Below are positions 47,021 to 59,848 of a stretch of DNA of 64,000 nt, piece after piece (the stretch's first letter is position 1; every line of letters begins with the position of its first letter). Made by a program: the position numbers and the translations under genes. The notes under the pieces were generated by a model. That model was not told where the DNA came from, searched no databases, and saw nothing but the letters and a program-made list of their open reading frames with translations. This DNA is from Adineta ricciae (taxonomy: Eukaryota; Rotifera; Eurotatoria; Adinetida; Adinetidae), in NCBI GenBank assembly GCA_905250025.1, contig CAJNOJ010000190.1, positions 141,331 through 205,330 of the forward strand. Reading direction: 5' to 3'.

Positions 47021-47983
47021 CTCTTGATGATACATTCATACATATGTCTTTATTTTCTTTCTTTTTCCCTTAAATAAAAGCATTTTGTCATATTATTGCA
47101 AAGTTTTTCGATATAGACTAGTTTATTTCATAGAGAAACATGTAGATTCTGATTCCGTTTTCGTCGATACATATCGATACACGTAGTTTCACTACATAAA
47201 CATTTCTGTAATAAAAATGCACTGAAGCGTCAAAGAAATATTGTACATGCCCACGCTTCTGCGCGTCATCCACTCTTTCTTTCTTTTTTTCTCAATGCAT
47301 CTCTTTTGGATTCTTTTTTTTCCTAACCTTGTACTGATTTATTTCATAGAAGTAGAGACGTCGTTATACACGCATCGATTGCACGTTCTCACACATGTCG
47401 ATACATGTTGTCTCGCTATTCCTGACATCGAAAATGGCGAAGTCATGGTTTTATTTATGAGTGTATCGTTGCTAGTCAGCAAATATCATCGTCATCATGC
47501 TGCTTGCTGACGTGTGACGCGTCCTCTTCTCGCCTTTTCATGCATTGTATAATTCGTTGTCTCTATTTTTCTTTGCCTCTTTTTGAAGCACTTTTTTCTC
47601 AAGTTGGCCATACGACACACACACGTATTCGGCAGAACCTTTCCTGACTGTCGATCGGACAGCCAAAGAGAAGGCGAGAAAGATAGAGAGAAAATGAGAG
47701 AGACAGAAAGAGAAGCATAGAGGACGATAGAGAGACGAAGAGACAGCAACAAAATTAACACATCCTCATTGAAGCACATCAAGGTAGAAAAGAAAGGTTT
47801 TCTTTTGCATTTCTCTCTTTTTCTTCTATTCTCTTTCTTTCTTTCTTGCTTCTGGAGTCCAGTTGTTGTTTGTTGTTGACGATCATTATAATTGCTGAGC
47901 TCTTCTATTTTACATTGTTGTTGAGCGAAATTCTTGTCATTTTTTCAGAAAAAATAAGTGGTACCGCCTGCTGATCTACAGCT
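47021..47983. other. Intergenic region
   Basis: No supported gene. It has pyrimidine-rich tracts and GA-rich stretches (47660-47740). A TTTTTTCAG acceptor-like site occurs about 35 nt upstream of the next ATG. Confidence 0.45.
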
Positions 47984-48529
47984 ATGTTTCAACGAACAGG
48001 CGGATTTTCGGGTTCACGAGCACGTGCGTACACCATCGGTTCTCATCCGTCGACAATGAAATATTTCTTTTGCTTTGATTTTTTTAGGATATGTGCCTAA
48101 TGTTTCAGCTTCACGAGGTGTTTACCGATCAGCTTATGCTCGACCATCTGGTCGTTATGTCGCTCGACCAGCCGTCCGACCAGTAGTACCAGCCGGACGT
48201 GCACCCGGCGGTGCTGGACTTCTTGCCGCTATTCTTGGTCCTATCGGTGGTCTAACTGGTTGCTTATGCTGTCTAAATACAATCGGAGTTTGGGGTCTTT
48301 TCATTACGGCAATTCCATTGACTGTCTTTATGAGTAAGTACTTTTCATATGGTTTTCCTCAATGTTTTGTTAACTAACTCACAATCTCTTCATTTTCATT
48401 CAAGGTCGATGGTATCGCGCCTACAAGAACCGTACCGGCAGCGGTGCTGAAGAACTTCTTGCTCCACAAATGCTTCTTATGTTACTCCTCGTATGTTCGT
48501 TCTTATTCACGTTCATGCGTCGCTCATAG
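47984..48529 (+). CDS. Small two-TM protein with GPxGGL/CxCC motif, copy 1
   Basis: Three exons, 47984-48023, 48088-48333 and 48405-48529, give 136 residues. The N-terminal third is basic and rich in Arg, Ala, Pro and Tyr (SAYARPSGRYVARPAVRPVV). A hydrophobic segment follows, AAILGPIGGLTGCLCCLNTI, running into VWGLFITAIPLTVFM, then a polar loop with GSGAEELL and a second helix (QMLLMLLLVCSFLFTF). It is a paralogue of the gene at 49830, sharing the GPxGGL...CxCCL motif, WGLF and the position and phase of the intron after the first helix. I do not recognise a named family; the pair may be lineage-specific membrane proteins. Confidence 0.75.
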
Positions 48530-49829
48530 ACAACCTAACTGACGACTTGATCTTTATTTTGCTCTATGGTGTTATTTCTTTAAAACACATACATATATGC
48601 GCACAAACACAATAAATGGTTTTTATTTTTTTTTGTTCATATTTTTTTCCCTATTTTCGCAACACAACGAATATTTTCTATTTTTTTCTCGCATGAAACA
48701 TACGCGCGCGCGATTGAACTTTTTTTTCTTCATAACAGTAAAATAAAAATGACAACGACGACGACGATGATAACGACGACACAACAGTAAAAAGATCTTT
48801 ATTTTAAAGAAAAAGCCTTGATTAACGTGCCGATGTTCAATGTTTCTTTTCCGTTTTATTTATCTATTTTTTGTTTCACACAAACTATTTCAAATAAAAA
48901 AAAAACAACCAAAGCTCATATCGACGTCATTCATCGTATGATTGAAATTTTCCGTATAATTAAGATGACTAAATGCATATGTCATATACACATCAGACCG
49001 ATGACCTTGAAATCATAATGAAACAAATTAAATTGTTTTAAATTCATATCAGAATTCATGATTTCAAAGTTTGCCTTTTTCCTGCTTATAATTATTTACA
49101 TTCTTGGAGTTTTATTAATTTCTCTTCTTCTTCTTCTTTCCTATTCGTCATCATGATCATGGTTATTCATATCATTTTGTCATGCATGGTTTCCGCACCA
49201 TATTCATGTCTTTTGTATGAGTATGTCTGTGAAAATCTAATGTTTTTTTTTCTTTTTCGTCGTTTCTGCCGTTTTTTTCTTTTTGAGGTTGTTAGTTATG
49301 GATGTTCATGGTTGATTGCGCATATCGACGAAAAAAACTGCTTCATCCTTTCTCTCATTTCTTTTTTGTCATTGATTCAAAAGCATACACTGATGTGATG
49401 CTTCCTGTGCGAAATTACCTTGAGTCGATCGATATGCCTGACAAGAAAAAAAAACGCAAATGATAGAGAGAGAGAGAGAAACCTGTACCGTCACCCACGT
49501 CTAGTTGAATATATTCATAGAGAATACGACGCTTTTTTTCTCCTTCATATTGGTAAGTTAGTAGATAGCATGAAAACAAACTTATTTATTTGTACATGGT
49601 CTCCTTTTCTCTCTCTCTCTCCCTTCTCTCCCGTACCTCTAGTCGATCTTCGTTTACCTGTTAAAGAGAGAACTACGTATGCGAAAACAGGGAAAAATAA
49701 ACAAATCTGATCTTTTTTTTTCTCTTCACTAGATAATATTGTTCAAACAAATTTTGTTTGTAAATATATTCTTTCGTTTTTTCTTTTCTTACAGATACAC
49801 GAGTGTGTGTGTAAGTTAAACAATCAAGA
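48530..49829. other. Intergenic region between the two small membrane protein genes
   Basis: No supported gene. It contains a CGA/ACG trinucleotide run near 48750-48783, a short CG run (acgcgcgcgcg) near 48700-48712, CT microsatellite near 49608-49622 and a GT run near 49802-49811. A pyrimidine tract ending TTACAG (about 49796) precedes the next ATG. Confidence 0.45.
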
Positions 49830-50169
49830 ATGGTCAATCCTATAGGCGCCGCGCTCGGTCCGGTCGGTGGTCTTGCAGCATGTGCTTGCTGCTTAATCAT
49901 TGCTGCTATCTGGGGTCTCTTTGCCACCACCATTGCATTGGCGGTTTATACAAGTAAGAATGACGTTATTCTCGGAGAATTCCTTTCGATCAAACTTGTT
50001 ATTTTTCTTTTCTAAACTCGTAGAACAATGGCGAGATGCCATCAGATCAGCAAATAACTTGAGCGGTGCTGGAGATCTACACATGTTTTTCAGTCATGCA
50101 CTTCTTCTTGGTATTCTGTGCGTATATGGTTATCTCGGAGTTCGCCGAGCACTTCGCACGGCCAATTAA
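49830..50169 (+). CDS. Small two-TM protein with GPxGGL/CxCC motif, copy 2
   Basis: Two exons, 49830-49953 and 50024-50169, give 89 residues. It begins MVNPIGAALGPVGGLAACAC, then CLIIAAIWGLFATTIALAVY as the first membrane segment, a loop ending SGAGDLHMF and a second segment (HALLLGILCVYGYLGV). It is a paralogue of the gene at 47984 but lacks that gene's basic N-terminal region. The shared intron falls at the same place, A|AA here and A|GT in copy 1, both after the first base of the codon. Function unknown. Confidence 0.75.
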
Positions 50170-50802
50170 ATGAACAAATATAAATAATTGTTTAAAACGA
50201 ATACAAAAGTGATATCGAAACTACCAACGCCAACACTCTTTTCTTTTATNATTGAACTGCTCAGCGAAGGCGTTTGAGAATCGATTGCTTGGATTTGGAA
50301 ATCATAATAATACGAAGAATATAATGCTAATGAACGGACGGTGAATGAAGCATTGAATGAATCGATTGAGATGAGATCTGGTACGGAAGAAACGTATCTG
50401 ACATGTGATGGAAGTGCTCGGAGAGAGAATTCCGACATGTTTTTACTATTTCTTTTCTCTTCCCTTCCATATACAACCATATATCGTGTTGAGAGATAAG
50501 ATTTACATGGAAGATGATGAACATATTTTATGATGATAGACAACATTTGTTGATGAGTTAGCAGCAGCAGCAGGACGAAGAATTGTTAGTATGCAAAGGT
50601 ATGCATGTTCATGAAGAAAAGCTGTTAAAATCCGAAATGAAAATATAAATGAATATTCATGTGTGAAGATGAGACATAGACAGGATAAGACGATGAAGTG
50701 ACAATCGTTGACAAACACGTGTCTATAGTCATATTTTGTCTTTCTCATCCAATTGAGAAAATTTACATCAAGGAAATGCTTTTCTCTGTTTCAGATACAA
50801 AC
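50170..50802. other. Intergenic region containing an inverted cadherin fragment
   Basis: Apart from the fragment listed separately (50251-50448), this holds AT-rich sequence, a short GCA/GCT run near 50563-50575 and the cadherin 5' flank. A CTGTTTCAG acceptor lies 8 nt before the cadherin ATG. An N occurs at 50250. Confidence 0.5.
50251..50448 (-). pseudogene. Inverted partial copy of a cadherin exon
   Basis: These 198 bp, read on the minus strand, match 52533-52730 of the cadherin gene at about 95% identity with no length change. The frame is intact (KNMSEFSLRALPSHVRYVSS onward), with substitutions such as VDPFN to IDSFN. The match stops abruptly on both sides, on one side exactly at the N at 50250. 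There is no start, no splice context and no further cadherin sequence, so it is a dead fragment or an assembly scar. Confidence 0.85.
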
Positions 50803-53572
50803 ATGTCTCGACTTCTACTTTTCATTTTCTTGTTTCGGTTATCCAAATCTATGAATTTACTTCACGAAATATCCATTCAAGAAGAATTACCTCTTGGCTC
50901 TGTGGTTACTTCCCTCACTGACAAGATTCCTAATTTAGATCAGTCGATCGAATACGATCTTGTGACACCTTCATCGAATGATTTGGATCTATTCTCGATT
51001 GATCACAAACAACATGCGCTGATAACAAAACGTCGTCTCGATTATGAATATCTTTGTTTAAAGAAGAAAATCTGTACAATTTCTGTAAGTATAGCTGTGT
51101 CCAATGAGAATACGATTGATGTTTATATTCTTCCAATTCGAATATTGAATATCAATGATAATTTCATCCAATTTCATGTTAATCGAACAGTAATCGAAAT
51201 CGATGAGAATGATGAAAACTGGTCGAAGAAGAGTTATCTTTTGCCAGAAGCTTATGATGACGATGGCGATTCAATCACGTATTCAATATATTTACAAAAC
51301 TGGATTAAACCAGATGGATTATTCGATTTCGATGAAACGAATTTATTATTAAAACCAATGAAGAAATTCGATCGAGAAGAACAAAATATCTATCTTCTTC
51401 GTTTAATCGCTCATAATCAAAACGATGCATCGACTGACATCATCATTCTCATTCGAGATGTCAATGATAATGCACCGAAATGCGAACATAATCAAACCGT
51501 CTTCCTCATTTCTAATCTCTCCGGTTTGACTTTCCTTTCATTGAATGCTACCGATCTCGATGAAGGTGACAATGCTAAATTAGAATACCGTTTAACGAAT
51601 CCATCACCAGGTTTTAGTATCGATCGATACAACGGTCAGATTAAATTCGACTCGAAGAGATGGATGCGTTCGAACGAATCGATATTAATCGTGAATGTTA
51701 CCGATCATGGAAAACCTTTATCATTATCGACCCGATGTTTTGTCGAAATCCAATTCACATCGATTTATCACATTGACTTTCATTCGAATATTTCCATCAT
51801 CAATCAAACAACGATTCATTTCAATGTGAAAAATCTTCATCAGTCACTTGGCCAATTTCGAATCTATGACAAACAACAAATGAAATTATGTTCGAATTGT
51901 TTCATCAGTCTGAGCTCAACGTACGAAGATATATTCAAGTTGAATTCGTCGACCTATGATTTATATCTGAATCTAGATTCGATGTATCTAATGAGAATTT
52001 TAACGAATTATTCGAATAGAAAAGAAAACTTGTCCTTGAATTTTCAAATTCAAATCAGCAGTTCATTCAATCCGTCGATAATCTCGATGAAAAATTACTC
52101 AATAGTTATCTTTTTCAATAAAGTTCATCTATTAACCCATTCGAACATGTTTTTCTTGAAAATCGACCAGAACATTCCTCTTTACGAACGAATTCCTCTT
52201 TACAACCGTTATCATCATTGTTTGAACAATCAATCAACTGAACTGGTCTTGTTCGACCCAACACAAACATTTCAACTAGACGACAATCTCAATTTAGTCT
52301 TAATGAAATATTTAAATGTCAAACAACGAAAGTTCTATCAATTAATACTCCAGCAGAACCTGAACAATTCGACGAATGACGTAAGTTCTCACGAATCTGT
52401 TCTTCATTCTGAATAACTTTTTTGTTTTGTATAGATAAAACCATGTTCGATTCAGTTGAATCTTTATATTCTCGATTCTTATTCATCTGCACATGTCTTA
52501 CCATATTTCTCTCATCCATTCTACGTCTTAACTAGTAAAAACATGTCGGAATTCTCTCTTCGAGCACTGCCATCTCATGTCAGATACGTTTCTTCCGTAC
52601 CAGACCTCATCTCAGTCGATCCATTCAATGCTTCATTCACCGTCCGTTCATTAGCATTATATTCTTCGTATTATTATGATTTTCAAATCCAAGCAATCGA
52701 TTTTCAAACGCCTTCGCTGAGCAGTTCAATTCCTATTCGAATCTTTTTCGGAATAAACAAATACCCACCTTACCTTTTAATCAACTCGACAAGACTCTCG
52801 ATCGAGATTTTCTCGTCAAGATTTTTATATCAAGTCAAAGCTTACGATCCGGATATAATATTTAACGAAGAAATGAATGTTTTAGTGCCTTCGATAGAAT
52901 ATGAAGTTGACCCATCGACGAACATCGAAATCGAACGTTTTACCGGTCGGATATTTCTAAAGAATTTCAATAAGACAAAGATTAATTTTACATTGATTAT
53001 GACCGACTTCGGTCAACCAAATCGATTAATCACAAAGCAATCATTAGTTTTCGACATTCAATCAAGAGAAAATCTTTCGGTCTCGTTTCTATTCATACTC
53101 ATCTTTACTCTGTTTATTATCGTTTTACTCGGTCTTCTGTTAATATTCATGAATTGTTGTTGTAAAAAACGTCAGAAATCTTTGAAAACCCAAGATAAAA
53201 CGACTTGGAAAAACATTTCACCAACAGCACCGAATACTTCCTTGATCGACAACGAATATGTAAGTTCACTGTCTAGTATTTCTTTCTTCACACTCATTTT
53301 TCGTTTAGTTAACAACATCTTTACCTCGTGAACAACGAGTTCATCCAACTCGTGCGAAAAGTGATACACTTCAACCTCGACGAATGTTTCCTCATCTTTC
53401 CTTAGAGAGAGTTAATCTTCCATATTCATGTGAGATCCTTTCTGCTGGAGAGGACTATCAACAACGTTTGTCGATGACAGATATCAACAAATATTTGGAA
53501 CGTTTTGAAAAAATCTATAATGACTCATCGTCGCAACAATATTTACATCAACCTGTTGGATCTGTTGTATAA
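50803..53572 (+). CDS. Cadherin-repeat single-pass membrane protein (protocadherin-like)
   Basis: Three exons, 50803-52380, 52435-53259 and 53309-53572, give 888 residues. The start MSRLLLFIFLFRLSKSMNLL gives a signal peptide and follows an acceptor 8 nt upstream. Several cadherin repeats are visible through calcium-binding motifs: NINDN near residue 120, YDDDGDS and DREEQN near 160-205, DVNDNAPKC near 225 and ATDLDEGDNAKLEYRL near 250-265. Later repeats (about 330-730) are divergent. A transmembrane helix lies at about 763-785 (FLFILIFTLFIIVLLGLLLI), followed by a Cys patch and a cytoplasmic tail of about 100 residues that lacks an evident catenin-binding motif. It is probably an adhesion or recognition protein; the subfamily is not certain. 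A fragment of exon 2 is copied inverted upstream. Confidence 0.88.
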
Positions 53573-53676
53573 AACTCATTTATTTTTCACATGTGTGTGC
53601 TTCTTAATTCATAAAAATATATCTCTGTATGTACACAATCGATTATTTCTGAAAACAAACGAAACATATCGATATT

Positions 53677-55491
53677 TCAGTACAGATTGATCGTATGTCT
53701 TACCTTCTTTTTCGCTCGCTTGCGTTTTTTCTTTAGCTTAGCACTGAGTTTGAGAATATCTGCAAAAACGTATTGATCGATCTTTTCGCTGACGTTGATG
53801 CGAATTTTCTTGAGTTTATCTGTGAAAAGAAGAGCGTTTATCAAAACAAAATGATTCTTTCGATTAGATTTACTTTCTTTTCGGGCTTTTAGTGCATCTA
53901 GAAGAATTCCTCCGCAAACATGTCCGATGACGTTTTCATCGAGATCGAGTTCTTCTAAGTCTTCGGAGATTTCAATCAATCTTTAAATAGCGAAAATCGA
54001 TTATGTTTTTCTTTGTTAGAAATAAACAGACCGAGCATAAGTATTGATTGTCTCCTGAACAATGGTCAAACCATTTGGTTGTAAACAGTCAATCTCATTG
54101 TCAAACAAATGAAGTTTTGAGACGATAGGTCCATATGGTGGAAATTCTTCATCTAATTGCTTCTTTTTCTTTTTCTTTTCTATTGAAAGAGAAAATCGAT
54201 CTTTTCCTATTGGGAAGTATCACGTTTCTCATACTTTTCTTCTTCTTCTCTCCGACAACTGGTTCCGGTGGTAGACCTTGTTGTTCTCGAAGTAAAGCTG
54301 GGTGTACCAAAAAGAAAGTCAATGATCAAATCAGTTTTATATCTAAGAACAATGAACCTTCTTGTGCTTTTAGTTCATTTTCAGCACGGATTCGATCACG
54401 TTTATCGCTGAGTACTTTTTCACATTCGACTACCAATGATTTGATGAGATCATTTGCTCCTATACAGCCAAGTCGATTACCATCGAGATAAAGTTCGCTA
54501 ATAGAAAAGATCGAATAATTTCATTCAGAAGAGAGCGTGGAGGAAATCTACCGTACGGCGCTCTGAACTAAAAGTTCACCTAATGCTTTTCCAGAATCAG
54601 GTCCGATATCACAATATGTCAACGAGAGTCGAAATATTCCATGATTTTTCAACAAATTAGAACATAAGATCGAACATCCTTCATCACCAAATCTAATTCA
54701 AAGTTTTTCATTTACTCAACCATCTTCTTTACACAAAGTAAACAAACACTTACTCATTAAAATCCAGATTTACTATCCGAAGAGTACCATATATAAAGTA
54801 ATCTCTATAGAAACAAGTAACTCAATTCAGTCATACATCTTGTGATACATACAACGTTAGTCTTGATAGAGAATATGGTTGAAGAAGGCAATCGTTAAGT
54901 ATAAGAGTCTGAACATAAGTTGTTGGAAGTCTTAAATAGGCATTCTAGCAGGAAATAATGGAATTTTTTTGTTTGTATTCAAAAATGGTTTTCCTTACGA
55001 GATCAATACAATCCATTAGATCCATGCAAAGATTCCACACACAAAAAACTTTGATCGTTTCATTTCTTGTTGCGATCAATGCGCGAACTAACGGTCTAAC
55101 ATGTGTTTGTGGCTAAACAATTGAAAAAAGAACATGAGAATTTTGATGGGTTCGTAAGAAATACGAACGATAGGAATCGGTTCGGCATTCGCGGTGGATT
55201 CATCGGACGGTTCAACTGGCTTTTTCAAAGGTATTGGCCGAAGAAATACCTAGCAAGAAAAGCGTTTTCAAAATTTGAAACAAACAACAGGATATTTACC
55301 TCTCTGAGAAGTCCACCTTCACCATCTTCAATTAATGATCGAATGACTTTCGTCACTTCCGTACAGGGAACACTGTTGGCTTCTACACTTTTTTCTTTAT
55401 AACATTTTAATAATCCTCGCAATGATTTCGTATTCTGTTCGATGACTTCGGTGTTTTGTCTTGTTGGTTTCTTCTTCTTGCCTTCTGGCAT
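53677..55491 (-). CDS. Ribonuclease-inhibitor-type leucine-rich repeat protein
   Basis: About nine exons between ATG 55489-55491 and TGA 53677-53679 join in frame to roughly 410-420 residues. It starts with a basic MPEGKKKKPT. RI-type leucine-rich repeats follow, for example YVQTLILNDCLL, LRIVNLDFNEFGDEG, FRLSLTYCDIG, ELYLDGNRLGCIGANDLI and KLHLFDNEIDCLQPNGLTIV. A Lys-rich linker (GEKKKKKKKKKQ) interrupts the repeats and the C-terminus is Lys/Arg-rich. The layout recalls LRRC71/LRRC34-type intracellular proteins, some of them ciliary, but I cannot assign an orthologue. It is convergent with the cadherin gene, whose stop is only about 100 bp away. Confidence 0.75.
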
Positions 55492-56070
55492 TGATTCTTT
55501 AACTGTTAACGTTCTGACAAATTATCGGCTAATCGATCGAAAATTACGAGTGACCATTTTCACCGTCTGTTTTCATGGTGATCCCTCCATTAAGCGAGTC
55601 ATCTATGCACTTAGACTATGCAGATAAACGAGCACGTATTTTTGAGAGTGTTCGTTTGAATTTCATTGTTTTTGTTCGAGAAATATTTTCGACATGAATT
55701 GATTCAGGAGAATAGTTTTCCTAAATTTTAGACAATTCATTCAGCGAAACGATCGAAATCGGCAATAAATAAACAATTCGACAGCTGCATAGATAAACTC
55801 TGGATTCCCGTTCGTTGATTCAAGAGAACGAATGAAGAGTCGAAGAAAAAAACAACTAATATACTACAGAACAAATCTTTTCGTTTGTACGAAATCTGCA
55901 CCATCATCGTCATAAAAACAGGAGATTTGCTGACTTCATCGTCATCGTCATCTTCATCTCACGGATTAAAGACTTTTCTTGAAAAACCCTGAATAACAGT
56001 GTCTTACCTTTGAGAATTACGTTTCGAGATGTGTTGTATGGGATATCGTTTGAATTTATGCTCGTTTTAG
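55492..56070. other. Divergent intergenic region
   Basis: Between the LRR gene and the RNA-binding protein gene. No supported gene. The sequence just before the ATG at 56071 is CTCGTTTTAG, a splice acceptor abutting the start codon. Confidence 0.5.
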
Positions 56071-58213
56071 ATGGCTGCTGCAATTGAAACGAAACTTTAT
56101 GTGACGAATTTTCCGAGTTCCGCAACTCGACAACAATTACAACAATTCTTTTCACGTTTTGGCCGTGTACAAGAATGTGCGAGTAAGCCGCATGAACATT
56201 CCTAGTTGAGAAACGATCTATCCAATCTTGACATCTTTTAGTTATGTGGAATTCCTATGCATTTGTTCACTATGCAACTATGGAAGAAGGTAAAGTCAAA
56301 CGTTTTGAACCTATTTGTGTCGTTTATTGAGATATTTTCGTAGCACGTCGTGCACTTGATCAATCGAATGGTGCGATGTTTCTTAATCGAAAACTGATTG
56401 TTCAATTATCAACTTCACGATTTCGACCTCAACCAAAAGAAGCAAGCAATTCATTGTCACAACCGCCTAAGCAGTTACTTGTGATGCCTACTCCACCATC
56501 ACCATCATCTTCTTCATCATCAGTTGCTTATCATCATTTAACCAATGGAGGAGGATCAACTACAAAACAACAGCAGCAGTCAAACACACTCACGCAACAG
56601 TATTCGAATGGTAAACGATTTATCTCGACTTCAATTGTTTATGAATGTACTTGATTTCTTTTCAGAAGTTAATTATGACATGCTCACAGGTTATGATGCT
56701 CAACAAAGTTCATCACCTCTACCAGAGAGACCAAATTATTTTCCGAATACATATCGTCCTCCATCACCATTTTATTTATCACAAGAGCTGAATAATGGCT
56801 ATTATTCACAATATCCCAATTTACCGATGGATAGAATGACACCATCACCATTGTCTCTCCAATTGAATAAAATGAATCAGATGAAATCGAATAAGAATAT
56901 TAAAACAGGTAAAATTCAACCTCGTGTAAGATTCAAATTAATCGGTTTTCTCTTTCAAGATATTGGTACAAATGGTGAAATACCTAAGCTGTATTGTACG
57001 AATCTGCCAGAGAATTGTAAAGCGCATGATTTACAGCACTTATTTTCACCATTTGGTCATGTTGTCGATTGTGTCATTCTATGGGATTACTATGCATTTG
57101 TTACATTTAAAACATTTACTGAAGCTGAACAGGCTATGCGTGTACTTCACGGTTACACATGGAAAGATCGACGTCTTATTGTTGAATGGTCACGTGCATC
57201 AGGTCGAAGACAACAACAGCAGCAACAGTTGCCACCATCACCAACAGTAACGGCATCACGACTCGGATCTTTTGGTTGTACGTCAAACTTGAATATGAAT
57301 TAATAATTTTTTAATCGTCTATGTCTTTGTTTTAGCTGAAGTTTCAACGCCACCTTCACCTCGTTCTCGTCCATCTACATTATTATCTCACCAATCGGCT
57401 TCCAATGGACAATTTTATGGAAATAACTCACCAAAAATACTTTCTCCACTTAAATCACAATCGCCACATCATACATTCAGTCAAAATCTTGCAATGATGT
57501 CGATGATTCAACATCAACAACAACAACAACAGCAACAGTCAGTTTTGTCGCATCATCACTCATCAATGCCATTTGGTCCGTATGCAAATCGAAGCAATGT
57601 AGAAACATTAATCAATGAAAATCAGCCGATATTCGACAGGTAATCACTATAAATTTCGATTCTTTTCTTTTGGAATTCATATTTTAGCTTAACAAACTCT
57701 TCTTCGGCACATCGACTCAACCTATCACCATTTCTCGAAAGTAACGGATCAAATTCAAATGCACTTTTTTCAACATCATCTGATCTTCCACCGCCACCAC
57801 CATCGTCATCATCATCACCAGTGTCAACCACAAAAGTCTACCAACCATCTGATATTGTCGCTTTACTCGAACCATTATCATTGAATGTACCAACAAATAC
57901 AAAATCAGCAGACAATTCAATTATTAATGATATTACCAATACGTTGTCTTCAACTTCAACAAATATTCAGCCAACCTGCTCATCGACTGTCGCTGCAGCA
58001 GCAGCAGCTGCTGCTTTATTTCAGGAAAACTTGTTATCCTCCCTATTTGGCTCATTAGAACCATTTAGTAAATTGTTTCCAGTTGATGAACAATCATCTA
58101 CACCAGCAACATCACGCTATCATCATCTTTTACCTGCATCACCACTGTTAACAACCGCACCCGATAGTAGTCATCATCCCGTCTATTATGGTCATAATAC
58201 TTCATGGCATTAA
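56071..58213 (+). CDS. Two-RRM RNA-binding protein, Lark/RBM4-like
   Basis: About seven exons (56071-56182, 56242-56289, 56344-56610, 56666 onward, last ending at 58213) give about 600 residues. RRM1 (residues 7-80) has RNP2 LYVTNF and RNP1-like YAFVHYA and ends LIVQLSTSRFRP, close to the VQLSTSRLR of the second RRM of Lark/RBM4. A Ser/Pro/Gln-rich linker of about 160 residues follows. RRM2 has LYCTNL, FSPFGHVVDCVI, YYAFVTF and ends RRLIVEWSRASGRR. The long C-terminal part is rich in Gln, Ser, Pro and His with an Ala run. RBM4/Lark proteins act in splicing and translation control and lack this long linker; the CCHC zinc knuckle of RBM4 is not seen, so orthology is uncertain. Confidence 0.85.
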
Positions 58214-59848
58214 ATTAGCAACAAAGCAACTTTGTCAATGTCTGTTTTTGTTTGCTTCTCTTTCACCGGTGTGTATTCATTGATCTTGGGATTCTTCTGT
58301 TATTATTTCGCGCAACTAAAAGAAACTATTTAGATCCTCGTGCTTTGTTTTTCTTCTTTCTTTTTTTCTAGTCGCACTCTTTCTCTGTTTTGCTTGTCTG
58401 TCTATGTCGGCCTNCTTTTTTGTTTGGTTTTTCTTTTTCATCATTATTTTTCTATTACTTCTTTCTGTGGATTTCAACCAGGATTTGTTGTGTTGAACAT
58501 GTTAACGATTGTACTCCAGTAAGGAGATAAACATAACGAAATACAAGAGAACTATAAACCGAAATGAACTTTTTCTTCTTCCTTCGAGCGTTGAAAACTC
58601 AACGAACAAAAGGCAATCTTGATCAATTGATTTTGTCACTGCCGATGGCAAAGAAACATTCGATAACAGACACTTTGATTACCCGAAGTTAAACAATCAT
58701 TTTTTACACAACAAGTTCACTTTAACTTAATGGTCTTAGTCAGACAAGAGAGAATAAATGTTATGCAGGTTTGTTATATACACCATCAGTCTCTCGAGAG
58801 CGAATTCTTGAGATATCACACGGAGTATAAATATTATTCATTTTTAAATATTGACGCCAGGAGAAAACAATGTCAGATGAGAACATATTTTCTCTTCAAA
58901 TCCTAAAAGATTGCCATTTGCATGAGTTTTGTCCGTAGAGATTGTTTTTTGAACTCATGTTTCATTTCTTTGTCTACGATGAATAACAGAACTCTTAACG
59001 ATTGTTTTGATAAGCATGTTAACAAATCGTTTCGATTGAAAAATCAACCACTAGCGCCTTCTATTTCGATTTAGCAATTCTTATTGGATCTACTCACGCT
59101 TTTTCTTCGAAAAAAAAAGACGAACACTGAAGGAAAGAGAAAGGTGCTCATAAAATGAATCATTCGAGTAATAAAGTGCACTTCACTTGTCTGCAAACAA
59201 TCCACTTCTTTGTCTGCTATGATTCGTTTATTCGCGATTAAGAAGTTCCATATTTACTTTTTTTTGATATTCTTTATATTTGATCAAAACTAAACATCAT
59301 CTTCAGATATGTTTACATACCATTCATAGGAGATTTAACAATTTACATGTGCGTTCGTGCAACGATGCTTCGAAAAGAATCTGTATGAATGCTCGAAGAA
59401 AAAAAAGCGATATTTTTGTCTTCATCATTAACAGGTTATTACACAACAGGCGAACATCGATTTTAACGTTATGTTTGTCAATTAGTTTGAGACGTGCTTT
59501 TTTCTTTTTCAACGTCTGTCGAAGAATGAATCGAGACGAGAGAGGGAGAGAGAGAGAGAAGAGGAGAACATACCTAGTCAGTCTTTAAAAAAAATGCGGA
59601 CGACTATATACTCGCATTTTTTAATATTGATCTATGTTTTGATTTGATCGAGTAGTGGCATTCGACAGGTAAGTTGATGTTAAGCAATAGAAAGAAAGAG
59701 AATAATCCTTCTCCGTTAGTCGATATTTACTGTCTACCTTTTGCTCTTTATTCACGGATTTATCTTCAGTGAATGTCTCTTCTTTCGTCTGATCAAAGGA
59801 AAAAATAACGGTTGAATTTTTTTTTGTAGATCACTTCTAGAATCGGCT
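58214..59848. other. Intergenic region between the RRM gene and CLIC
   Basis: No supported gene. It is T-rich, with an N at 58414 in a pyrimidine-rich stretch. A possible noncoding first exon of CLIC ends near 59668 at a good donor (CGACAG|GTAAGT), and the acceptor TTTTTTTGTAG at about 59830 precedes the CLIC ATG by 19 nt. Confidence 0.45.
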
